DNA of 64,000 nucleotides from Magnolia sinica (taxonomy: Eukaryota > Streptophyta > Magnoliopsida > Magnoliales > Magnoliaceae). Of the stretch, positions 21,641 to 32,444 are shown one piece after another. The notes below the pieces were generated by a model. The model saw nothing but the letters and a program-made list of their open reading frames with translations, had not been told where the DNA came from and searched no databases. The first letter of the stretch is position 1. Every line of letters begins with the position of its first letter. Location of the stretch: assembly GCF_029962835.1 (NCBI RefSeq), contig NC_080578.1:103829759-103893758 (forward strand), written 5' to 3'. Both the position numbers and the translations under genes were made by a program.

Positions 21641-22964
21641 CGCTCCCACAAAATAGACATGTGGGGCCATTGTGATGTGATGTTTTAATCCCACCCAATC
21701 TGTCCATCATGTGCTGGTACCTCCTTGTTGAAAGCAGATGGGCTAGTGTACCACACATTGGTGTATAGACGTTAGCAAGTAATGTGGGTCCCTTCATGAG
21801 GTATGTGTTATATCCAAATCATCCATCCATTTGGCGAGCTCGTGGTAAGGCTTGATCCAAAAAATAAAACAGATCTAAAGCTAAAGTGAACCACATTGAA
21901 AAAAGTAGTGGTGGATTGAACTTCAACCATTGAAACCCTTTTGGGGGTAAGAAGTTTCGGATCAATATGAAATTTGTTCTTACTCTTCATACAAGTATTT
22001 GTGACCTTAGTAACAATTTAGATGGAAAATAAACATTATGGTGGGCCTTGCAAATGTTTTAATGGTGAAAATCTTAATCCATTGCTATTTTTGGTGTGGT
22101 CCATTTGAGATTTGGATATGAATAATTTTTTGGCTAATGTTCTAAAATAATCTTGAAAATTTTACAAACGGTGTCGATATAATAAATACATCATTGTGAG
22201 GGCCATGTAACTTTGATATCCTTTGAACTGCTCATACAACTCAGCGCTGGAGGTCGTCTTCCCACTACACGTTCATGCACCAGCTATATTGCTGATGTGT
22301 GGTACACTAACTAATCTGCTTCAGCAAAAAAAATGTGTGGGGGCATTGTGATGTGATGTTTTAATCCCACCCAACCTGTCCATGTGTGGCATCCCGCTGT
22401 TGGAAGCGGATTGGCTGGTGTACCACACATTGGTGTATCGGCATCAGCAAGTACTGTGGGTCCCTTCATGAGGTATATGTTATATTCAAACCATTCATCC
22501 ATTTGGCGAGCTCGTCGCCAGGCTTGAGCCAAAAAATAATATAGATCTAAAGCTAAAGTGGACCACACTGAAAAAGGCAATGGGGTTTGAACTTCTACCA
22601 TTGAAACTCTTTTGGGGTCACAGAAATTTCAGATTAATATAAATTTGTTTTCCCCCTTCATCCAGGTATTTGTGACCCCTATGAATAGATTAAATGAAAA
22701 ATAAACGTTATGTTGGGCCCTGCAAATTTTTTAATGGTTAAGATCATTATCCCGTTGCTATTTTTGGTGTGGTCCATTTGAGATTTGGATATCATTAATT
22801 TTTCAGCTAATGTTGTAAAATGATTTCAAAAATTTGATGAACAGCGTGGATATAATAAATACATCATTGTGAGGCCCATGTAACTTTGATATCCTTTGAA
22901 CCGTTCATACAACTCAGAGCTCGAAGAGCGTCCATGCTCGTCTTCGCACAACAAGTATCAGTGG
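21641..22964. mobile_element. Cluster of two further family-B-like MITEs
   Basis: Stretches at about 21733-22325 and 22395-22945 each begin 'gcagatgggctagtgtacc' or 'gcggattggctggtgtacc' and run through a shared core ('ggtcccttcatgaggtat', 'aaaaaataa...gatctaaag'). The first ends with an inverted 'gctgatgtgtggtacac' terminus. They lie head to tail within one another. No coding capacity. Confidence 0.65.
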
Positions 22965-25900
22965 AATAAGTAGAGATGAATGCTATGCTTGTATGAGACA
23001 TCATGGTACACTAGTCCAAGGGTTATGATTATTTTATCAAGAAGAGTATAACATATATGGTCCATCAATTTTAGGGTCATATTTGAGAGATGTGCGTGAA
23101 TGGCGTATAAGTGTCATAAATTTGGTAGTAGGACAATAATATATTTTGTCTTATATTTTACAAAAGATTTTTAAAAAAAGACAATAATAATTTTAAAAAA
23201 ACGATAAATTGTCAATTTTTAGACATTTGTAGTTTATCTTTACTAATTAGATTTTTATGAAAAAATATTTATTTTTAGACATCAACACATTCTTTAGACA
23301 AATTATCAAACAAAATTTTCAGTACTCATAAATACTTGAATTCAGCATTTTAAGTTTTCAACAACTAAATTAATTTTCAAATCTTATTTTTTAATTTACG
23401 GTACCATTGAAACTGACATTGTTTCTATCTCTCTTATTCAGTTCAATTTCAAAACTTATTTAGCATTTAGATGAGGAGGAACTCAATTTATAAACTTGAA
23501 ATAAAATGAAATAAAAAATAACACTTTCAATAGTAAATACTACACTTCTGACACAACAAATAATAGTATATTGCCAATGCAATAATTCACAACATTAAAT
23601 ACTATATTGCTACAATAAAAACACTATGCATTTTCATGTTCCACAATCTACACGGCAGGACACACACAAATGAGGGATGGCCACGATCATATTTTCATGT
23701 GCCTAAACATTCCCTTTGCCTTCCTAACACTAGAACCATGAAACATTAACAAATTTAGCATAAAGGAATAAACATTAGCAAGACTTTCTCTATGTTTTTT
23801 TACTAACATCATCCTTGTATTTAGTTGTTTTCAAGAAGCCTATAACGCTCATATCATCGCCAGTTCAATCAATCAGACCAGTTCTTCCTTAAAGCATATA
23901 GTGTATTCCACCTAATAAATTTATCAGCTTGCTTTTCAAGACAAGATGTTTGTATGGCCTGGATCCGTCACAAGTTTGTCACATGGAGGGGCCCACTTCT
24001 CAGGACTTTGAGTCCATTAGTCCTTTGAAACAATGTTAAATCTAATTGTCCTCCAATCAAAGAGAAATGTTCACATAACCCTTTCTTTCCCTCCAACATG
24101 TTATTCTAAAGAACATCCCATCCGTCAAAATGGTGGCCCTCAACATAAGGATCACCAAAACCATGGATATACAAACTCATCAGTTGGGGTCCTTACTCTT
24201 GTCCTGGTGGTAGACTCACAAGAGTTTCAACACTAGGTCAAGTGTTCAAGTACTCATAGGTGGTGAAATCCCAAAACTCATTAGTTGGGCTTCACCATCG
24301 ACATTGATGGGGAGCAACGATTCATTTTGTGGTTGTGGCCTACCTAATGAGTAGATTGGTCCTATGTTTCCCTAAAAGATGTTCATGGTGCAGCCCACCT
24401 TTTGGATGGCTTGGATGATCCCCACAAAATGAACGTTGAGCAGGAAGTTCAAGTAGAAGCTTTTGCTCGTGAACATTTCTCAACCAGGAAACGTATGAAC
24501 AAATTGGTGTATAAGGCCCACCGTGATCTTCCAGAGGCATCTGACATGTCCATCATGTGACCCCCTAATTTTTTCCCATGTTACCCAAAATCAGGCTGAT
24601 AAAAAACTCAGGGTATGCCACACCACAGGGAAATTTGGGATGGGGACTTCCACCGTTAAAATCCTTCCAGATCATATTTGGGATCTGCTGATTTTGCATA
24701 TTCAATCTAAACCGTTCAGAAGATGCATAATCAGGATGAATAAACACCCAAAAAATTAGGCCATTTCAAAACTCAGGTGGGTCACAAAATGTGATTTTAA
24801 ATGCGGAACCGATGATCATGACTATCATTTAGGGAAACAGATGAATTTAGAACAAATGAAAGTAAAATTTCCACTGACCAATGACTAGCATTCAATTCTA
24901 AAAGTAAAATGTTAGGATATTCTACCAAGCTTGATTATGGCCCAACAGTTGATTGCTCCTGGCTAGAATATGGACAGTTCAAATTGTACAACTCAGCTTG
25001 TGGCCTTAGGAGGGAAAATGAGCTGGCATTAGAAAACATAAGGAAAATACACAAGAGAAGAAGAAATTAGTATTTAGCACAAAGATATAAACACCTCATA
25101 AATGTTGTCCAATGTCTTCAATCTAACTGAGGTCAAGGGTACGTTGATTTCATTAACTAACCACTTGATGCCATAAAAAAATATTAAAAAATTCCAGTTG
25201 GTCGTTAAATGCTGTTGGAGTTGCTATTTGATTCCATTGAAGTCAACTAGTCTTTAATGGTTGTCAATGCCATCAAAAGTCTCGGAGTGCACAGAATTAT
25301 GTAAGTGCATAATTTGTTTCTAATTCCGATTGTGATAGAATATATATCGAGTTTAATCGGAATTAAGATATTCTAAGTGAATGTTAAGACATTCCTAGGG
25401 TGTTACAGAGCAAAGCCAGGGTTTTGAGAAGAGATTTTGGGGTTGTTCTAATTAATAAGCACATTTATATCTTGTAATATCATTTCATAGTGGATTGATT
25501 GTCACTTTGTGCCGTGGTTTTTTTTTTTTTTTTTCCATGAAAGTTTTTCCACACAAAAGTCATATAATCTTTGTGTGTTTTGGTTTGTGTTTGATTTTGC
25601 CTTACTTAATTGAATTCGAGTTTGCTTCTACGCGATCCCCTAACAGGCCCACCGTGTATAGATCATCACATCGATGTATTTCGGGACCATATTGACATGT
25701 GTTGAATTCAAACCATGCTTCATGTTAGGCCTGCCATAAAGATAAGAAACCCAAAAAACTAGGTTGATACAAAACTCAGGTGGGCGACACTGAAAGAAAT
25801 AATGTATAGTTAATTCGCTAACCTAATATTCCTATTTCAAGTGATTTGACCAATCTGATATTCCAAAAGTCTTGAACTTGATAGGTTGCATCTTACTAAT

Positions 25901-25985
25901 GGGCTGGATAGATATAGACCCAAGGGTGAGGCTCAATACAATTGTATATTTTTCTATGGTGGGCCCTTTTGAAACTGGGATGAAC
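22965..25985. repeat. Noncoding block X (paralogue of 59105-61990 and 26890-28258)
   Basis: It begins 'gtggaataagtagagatgaa' and is collinear with block Y at 59105-61990. The middle part also matches block Z at 26890-28258. Shared landmarks include the tRNA-like SINE piece at 24188-24275 and the 'ttccagatcatatttggg' region. It is A/T-rich with no credible open frame; short frames here are not supported. The original element type is not recognised. Confidence 0.8.
24188..24275 (+). repeat. tRNA-like SINE piece inside block X
   Basis: 'tcctggtggtagactcac' resembles a pol III A-box/D-arm, and 'aagtgttcaagtactc' about 45 bases later resembles a B box (GGTTCRANNCC). Paralogous pieces lie at 27777-27860 and 60036-60120, and an independent relative at 58391-58523. 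Confidence 0.55.
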
Positions 25986-26889
25986 GTGATGAGGTCGATT
26001 ACCGTCTTCCCCAAAGATAACTACTCTGAATCCATGGAGCTTCTCTGGACTCCTCGCAGAGACTTCTCGAATCCACAAGAAAAAAATAGAAATAATTCTA
26101 AGATATATATATAAAGGAAACTTGTTGATTGATTGATAAATGAGTCTACAACCCTTTAAATAGGAATACCAAGACTTAGAAGAAATTTAAGAATTAAACT
26201 ATAACTAAAACTCCCTAAAATTTTTAACTTACTATAAATTGTAAATTTCTATTTATAATAAGTGTCCTATGTGGCTTAACCACGTTATTCTCCTAATTTT
26301 TCTAAACACTTTTCATGTTTTACACAACTCCTAAAGCCTAATGGATGAAGAGTTATAATGAAACTAAAACTTACTAAAAATAGTAAAAATGGAAATAAAC
26401 ATGGAATTCGACAGTCAAGTTGATGGAATCTCGCAAATTTGGCATGGAAGCCAGGTTGGTTGGCTAAAGTAGCTCGTCTTACCCCAAAATCACATATGGT
26501 ACGTCGAGTAACTCATTCGGGTTTGCAAGATATGCCTGTTTTAAGATTCTGACGGTCTTGATGACTTCCGCCTCCAATCGGGCCTTCTCTAGTCCATCTT
26601 GAACTTGAAAGTGTGCCCGACCTGCTCTACATCAGTCCCCTCTACTTCAAAAGAACTCGTCCTCGAGTTCTCGTGCTGCTTCGATTCTTGATACTCAGTC
26701 AGGTGCGCTGTAATGATACCCAGATCAAAAGTTATGATTAATTTACAGTCCACCTTCTTTTGGTCCAACCACGCTAGGAATGTATCTGTGTCACGTCCCA
26801 CATCAGACCCCTCCACTTAAAAAAAACTTATCCTCAAGTTACTCAAGGGACTAATTAGCTCATGATTCTCAGATAACTTCTGACACTGA
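25986..26889. repeat. LTR-retrotransposon-derived noncoding segment
   Basis: The part from 'gatgaacgtgatgaggtcg' to about 26610 is paralogous to 43345-44060. On the minus strand a short frame reads SSFEVEGTDVEQVGHTF, a leader-type text I associate with plant LTR elements. No pol or gag domain is present. Element borders are not found. Confidence 0.45.
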
Positions 26890-28258
26890 TGTTTATTATC
26901 CATTTTGATGTGATGTTTTAATCGCACCCAATCTATACATCATGTGCGGCACCCCATTGTTGGAAGTTACGTGCGCCAAGAAACCTATCTTGTTTCTAGC
27001 TCTCTCCGTTCAGCTATCTCTCATGACTTACTCAACCTTTAAATGAGGAGGTCACAATTTATAAGCTTCTGATTAGAACTTTAAATTCGAACTTAAAATA
27101 AAATAAAATAAAAGATAACACTTTCAATACTATACTGCTGACACAATAGATAATAAAATGAAATAAAACATAACACTTTCATAACAGTACTAATACAATA
27201 ATACACAATATTACATACTATATTGCTATAATAAAATCACTATGCATTTTCATGGCATGGCAGGACACTCACACACACACACACGAGGGATGGCCTGCAA
27301 AATCACATTTTCATGTGCCTAAACTTTCACTTTCCTTCTCAACATTAGAACCATGAAACATTAACAGATTTAGCATAATGGAATAAACATTAGCGAGACT
27401 TTCTCTATTTTTTACTAACATCATAGTCGTATTTAGTTGTTTTTAAGAAACCTATAATGCTGAAATCATGGCCAATTCAATCAATTATACCAGTTCTTCC
27501 TAAAAGCATAAGTGTGTCCCACCTAATGAATTTATCAACCTACTTTTTAAGACAAGATATTTGTATGGCCTGGATTCCTCACAAGTTTGCCACATGGAGG
27601 GGCCCACCTCTCAAGGCTTTGAACAGTGTTAAATCTAATTGTCCTCCAATCAAAGAGAAATGGTCAGATAACCCTTTCTTTCCCTCCAACATGTTATTTT
27701 ATAGAATATTCGATCCATCAAAATGGTGGCACTCAACATAAGGATCACCAAAACTAGGATATTTAAACTCATCAGTTGGGATCCTTACTCTTGCCCCAAT
27801 GGTAGACTGACAAGATTTTCAACACCAGGTCAAAGGTTCAAGTACCCATAGGTGGTGAAATCGTAAAACTCATCAATTGGGCTTCACCATTGACATTGAT
27901 GCCCACCTTTTGGATGGCTTGGATGATCCACACAAAATGACACGTTGGCAGGAAGAAATCGTAGTACAGAGTTTCCGCAGAAGTTTTTGCATGTGAACAT
28001 TTCTCAACCAGGAAACGTATGAACAATTGGCCTATGAGGCCCACTGTTATCTTCGGAGACATCCGACATGTTCATCATGTGAACTCACTATTTTTCTCCT
28101 TTTTGACCCAAAATCAGGCTGATAAAAAAAATCAGAGTATGCCGCACCACAAGGAAAGTTGGGATGGGGACTCCCACTGTTAAAATCCTTCCAGATCATA
28201 TTTAGGGTCTGCTGATTTTACATATTCAATCTAAACCATTCAGAAGATGCATAAGCAG
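26890..28258. repeat. Noncoding block Z (partial third copy of block X)
   Basis: It matches block X around 23430-24740 and includes a MITE-like start ('gatgttttaatcgcaccc'), a (CA)n stretch near 27270 and a SINE-like piece at 27777-27860. It stops at 28258, exactly where the LINE starts, in the middle of the phrase 'cataagcaggatgaa'. The LINE therefore inserted into this block. Confidence 0.75.
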
Positions 28259-28259
28259 G

Positions 28260-28550
28260 ATGAAGAAGACAATGGGAAGCGGCCATAGTTTGTTTGTGGG
28301 CAACCTCCCCTTAAGTTGCTCATATGAGGATCTTCTGAGGATTTTTCAAAGGTATGGGAGAGTGGTAGATATTTACATTCCTCTATTCCTGGGATCTAAA
28401 AACCCTAGGGGTTTTGCTTTCACGAGATTTTCGTTTGAGGATGATGCACGAGCAGTGTTAGGTGTATTGGATGGGCAGAGGATTGATGGAAGGGTGGTTA
28501 CAATCAAGGTAGTCAATCATAGATCCATAGCCGGGCATAAACCCTCTTAA
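28260..28550 (+). pseudogene. LINE ORF1, RRM RNA-binding domain
   Basis: The frame of 96 residues from the ATG at 28260 has RNP2 LFVGNL (residues 11-16) and RNP1 RGFAFTRF (50-57) with normal RRM spacing and a YEDLLRIFQRYG helix. RRM domains bind single-stranded RNA. An RRM at the start of ORF1 is known for one group of plant L1 LINEs (BNR-like). The frame ends at 28548-28550 by decay; in an intact element ORF1 would continue into the domain at 28896. Because it is followed by LINE sequence in the same direction, I read it as ORF1 and not as a host SR-type gene. Confidence 0.8.
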
Positions 28551-28895
28551 GCTCCCAAACTCGCCCGCCAATGGCATGCTGCGAAGGAAATCGATATTAC
28601 GGCTGAAGTTTTGATGCCTCATAATAGGAGGTGAGAAAAGACTGTAGAAGGGCATGCAGGTGTCCCCACAGCAGAAGACTCAACCATCGCAAATCCAAAG
28701 GCAGTGAAGAGGAAACTTTAGGAACTTCAATTTGGGCTGGTAGGCACCACCTCCGAGAAAGGCGTATCAATATTGCCCCCTATCGATGTACTAAGATCCT
28801 CCAAGCTTGCGTCATCGCTGTAAATGTGGCAAGAATCTTCCTTACCCATTTTCTAATTGTCTTCAAAACTAAAACAAAGCTCGTGGATTTTCTGA

Positions 28896-29288
28896 TTGAC
28901 TCCCCGTTGTAAACATAAAATGGGGTTGATAGCTCTGGAACCATGGTCCCCGGACATGGAGATGGGTGGGGAGAAGGTGTGGATTCGACTTTATGGAATC
29001 CCGGCACATGTGTGGATGGAATCAGTAATCCTAGATCTGAAAAATTTCCTAGGAAAGGTTACTCAGTTAGATGCATGCACCAGACTTTGTATATTCCAGA
29101 TGTTCGTGAGATTGAAGATCAAACTGCACCCGGGGGCAGATCTCAAGAAGATTCTGAAGCTAATTGTGGCGGGTAAAGTCTTCCTAGTCTTTGCGAAAAT
29201 TGAGATTTCACATGCTGAGATAAATAAATACCTAGGAGGACAACAACTGGAGATGAAGGGAGGTGTGAAGGAAAATATGAGGGCCTAG
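28896..29288 (+). pseudogene. LINE ORF1, DUF4283-like domain
   Basis: The frame contains EPWSPDMEMGGEKVWIRLYG, then IPAHVWMESVILDLKNFLG and LDACTRL. The 'W....VWIRLYGIP...W' pattern is that of the DUF4283 domain common in plant LINE ORF1 proteins, where it sits before a zinc knuckle. The zinc knuckle is not visible. It is separated from the RRM by a stretch with stops. Confidence 0.75.
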
Positions 29289-30370
29289 GTTAAAAGGAGT
29301 TTCCAACCTGGTGTGCAAAGAAAGGAGGGATCCCCAACAGGTGTTCGACGGAACTCCTCACTAAATGGTTCCAAGCACACACCAACTGCTCAAGGAAATG
29401 CTGAGGCTATTTGTCCTTATGAAACTCAGGGCATATTTGGAGAATAGGGAATTCTCACCACAGGGGGGCAAGAGAGACCCCAGGCTCGGAGTATTACCGC
29501 AAGAACAGAGATCAGCAGGGCAGATGTGAGGCCCTGTGTGGAGAATTAGATTGGGGGGGGGGGGGGGGGAGAGTTGTGCAGTTGGAAGATAGGCTCTCAG
29601 GCAGGGAGGATATTATTGCAGCAACTAAGTAGGATGAGGTCCCAACCACAGCACCGAATTCCCTCTACCTAGAGAAGGTAAATATTGCCCATCAGTTATG
29701 CGCTACCTGTTCTGCCCATGTTCTATTGCTATATAAATTGTAGGTTAATCTCCCAAGTAGTCTTCTGTTGTTGGATAGTCAATAGGCCCGCGGCTTGCAA
29801 GGACATTAGAAAGAGCTAGGTAGAAAGCTGATCAGATCCAGATTATTGGGCTGCTCCCCGATTAAGCCACATGAGACCGTGCTGACACACCACAACTGCA
29901 AGAACGACCCTCTCCTAACCAGTCTTGCATTCCTCTATCCCAGGATACATGACTCAAATCCCCTACCATTCTCTCGCCTCTGGGAAAGGGCTCAGCCAAA
30001 AGGAGGCTAGAGCTCTCCATAAACTTATCTCCATATTTTGATATACAAACAGAGGGAGGGCTTATGCCTACTAATCTGGTAGAAGAGGTATGTGGGTCTA
30101 TAGCTGCCTCCCTCCCCCCGAGAACCGAGGGCATAGTGGAGGAAATAGTATCTGATCAGTTGAAGTACCATGTGGAGCCTCCGGAGTGCCATCAGTTAGG
30201 AATTTCGTGCTCCCTGGATAAGGTATTACCCTCATGGATCGCCCCAAAAGTGAGGAGGAAACCTTTAGCCACTGAGAAGCAGGGCAAGTCATACAAAGGG
30301 ACTGGTCTAGAAGACTAGAACGCCAGATTAAGAAGACTTAAGAGAAGGGATGTGTATTCAGGAAGTATAG
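29289..30370 (+). other. Degenerate LINE ORF1/linker sequence
   Basis: This is the continuation of the LINE between ORF1 domains and the endonuclease. It includes a G17 run at 29552-29568 and open fragments on both strands (for example 30064-30318) without recognisable domains. Confidence 0.5.
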
Positions 30371-30379
30371 TTGATGGAT

Positions 30380-31380
30380 AGTGTTGTAGTGTGGAATTCT
30401 ATAGGAGTAGGGAATGTGACCACCATCAGGACTGCGAAGTGGATGATTTAGAACCATAAGCCCTGGATAGTAGCTCTTCTAGAACCGATGCTTTGAGAGA
30501 GTAGAAGAGTGGGGATATGATTGAAGTTAGACTTTCACACTTCATTCTCTAATGGGGATGTGGGTGGTAAATTTTGAGTTTTTCATAAGAGTCTTCTTAA
30601 CGTATCCATCTTAGAAAAGACCAACCAGATGCTAACAATTGAAGTTTGTGTGTGCAAAGTGCGATGTGAGACTGAGGAGAGGTTTATGAGGAAGTTTGGA
30701 AACTTTATCCAACTCCATTAGAGGACAGTGAGAAATATGTGGGGATTTCAACGCGGTGGTGGGTTGCAACGAAAGGTGTGGGAGTAGAAATTAGGATCGA
30801 GCCAGCTTCGTTGAATTCGCTGAAGCTATTGATAATGCAGGTTTATTAGATGCAGGTTTCTTCGGGAACAAATTTATATGGTCTAATAACCAAGTGGGAA
30901 ATGCTCGGGTATGGGAAAGGCTGGATAGAGTACTCCTCTGTGACGGGGACTAGGTTAGCCGATTCCCACACTTCAAGGTGGAACACCTGCCGCAGATTAA
31001 CTCAGACCATGCTTCTCTATTATTGGCCTTCCCTAAGTTTGGTAGCATAGTTGCTAAGCCATTTTGCTTCCAAAGAATGTGGTTGAAGCATGATTCCTTC
31101 ACCCAAGTGGTAGCGAAAGCATGGATGGAAGAGATGTCACCTCAACCTATGATTAATGTATTGCTGAAAATCAGGAAGGTGAAGCAGGTGCTAAAGGTAT
31201 GGAATAGGGAGGTGTTTGGGAACATTTTTTAGCAGCTCAAAGAGGAAGAAAGGTCCCTTGAAAGTCTAGAAAAAGGAATGCAGGGGTTAGTCGAGGAGTG
31301 TTCTCAAGAGGAGATAAAAAGTAGCGAAGCAGCGCCTAGCTCATTAGGAGCTCCTAGAAGAAATCTCCTAGAAACAGAAG
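30380..31380 (+). pseudogene. LINE endonuclease (APE-type), broken
   Basis: Across several frames one reads pieces of an apurinic-like endonuclease: GVGNVTTIRTAKWMI and ALLEPM near the start, then (30740-31020) FNAVVGC, a NNAGLLDAGFFGNKF-like segment, VWERLDRVL and finally LPQINSDHASLLL, which holds the SDH catalytic signature. After this comes the usual linker PFCFQRMWLKHDSF...AW (31060-31230). The domain nicks target DNA to prime reverse transcription. At least five stops or frameshifts make it inactive. Confidence 0.8.
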
Positions 31381-31530
31381 GCCCGAAATAACTGGCTGAA
31401 GGAAGGGGCTAGAAATACAAAGTTCTTTCATCTGTGTACGTCGAAGCAAGTTAGAAGAGTATGTATTGGGGAAATTCAGCTTCATTCGGGGTGTATATCA
31501 TCCGATCAGGATGTCATCAAAGAAGAAGCG

Positions 31531-32439
31531 ATGAAGTTCTTCTCTCATCTCTTTCAGTCAGAGGATGCCCCCCCCCCATTTGCTAGAATTTTCAATCCGA
31601 TCCCAGCCCTCCTCTCGGATGAGGATAATGATAAGCTCATAGCCCCCCTATCCATTGAAGATGTAGAGAGAGCGGTGTTCGCCCTGCCGATAGATGGCGC
31701 GCTAGGCCTAGATGGCCTTTCAGGTGCTTTATTTTTGGGTTGTTGGCATATTATTGGGTTGGATCTTCTAAGGCAGTGGTAGAGCCGTTCCAAGGGAGGA
31801 GTATCCCTAGAGCGTTCATGACATCCCTCATATGCCTCGTCCCAAAAGCAGCTGCCCCATTGATGTTCTTCGACTATCGGCCGATTAGCCATTGTAACTG
31901 TGTGTATAAAGACTTTTTAAAAATTATTGTAGCCAGATTGAGTGTTGTGCTCCCTAAGCTAATATCCTTCAAGCAAGGAGCATTCGTTAGGGGCAGGTCG
32001 ATAGCTGAAATCACAGCCCTTAGCCAGGAGATATTGAGAGATCTGGATAGAAAAGTTCATGGTGGAAATATAATTATTAAATTGGACATGGAAAATGTGT
32101 ATGATAGAGTCGAATGGGGCTTCCTCAAACAGGTTCTGGCTCAGTTTAGTTTTAGCTCAAAATGGATGGAAATGGTGCGAAAATACTAGAATGACAGCTA
32201 GTTTTCAGTTCTCATTAATGGGGAAGGAGCATGATTTTTTAAATCCTCCTATGAGTTTTTTTTTTTTTGGTTAACTTGTTAGCATACCCCCCTGTCAATT
32301 GACACTTCACTATTAGCCACCCCCACTAGGGATCGATACCAAGACCTTAAGTGTTGAAACGAGCTATCTTTCACTCAGTCTACCACTTGAGCTATGTATC
32401 AGGGTGTAATCCTCGCGTGAGCTGCGATAAGGGGATCCC
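31531..32439 (+). pseudogene. LINE reverse transcriptase, N-terminal and palm part
   Basis: A first frame (31531-31782) reads MKFFSHLFQSED..., SIEDVERAVFALP and GALGLDGLSGALF, matching the 'A.GPDGF...F' RT segment. After a frameshift the next (to 32189) has SLICLVPKAAAP, FDYRPIS, KQGAFVRGRSI and IIKLDMENVYDRVEW, the motif-A aspartate region. After the SINE the frame resumes at 32415 and reads RELR, a stop where Gln is expected, then GDPLS (motif B area, position 32415-32444). Motif C follows at 36874 beyond the LTR insertion. Confidence 0.9.
32249..32407 (-). mobile_element. tRNA-derived SINE inserted in the LINE RT
   Basis: 159 bp on the minus strand. The 5' part has 'tagctcaagtggtagactg' (A box/D-arm) and 'ggtatcgatccc' (B box) in tRNA-like spacing. 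The 3' part ends in a 12-13 A tail followed by 'ctcatag'. It is flanked by a 7-bp direct repeat 'aatcctc' (32242-32248 and 32408-32414). The LINE reading frame is continuous when SINE plus one repeat are removed, which confirms the borders. Confidence 0.88.
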
Positions 32440-32444
32440 CTCTC

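Noticed and set aside
24188-24275. Functional tRNA gene
   Set aside because: A- and B-box-like text is present, but no acceptor stem or complete cloverleaf can be folded by eye, and the piece recurs inside duplicated blocks, which fits a SINE.
29552-29568. G17 run as a G-quadruplex regulatory site
   Set aside because: A single homopolymer in a decayed LINE is more simply slippage; no separate G-tracts or gene context support a role.
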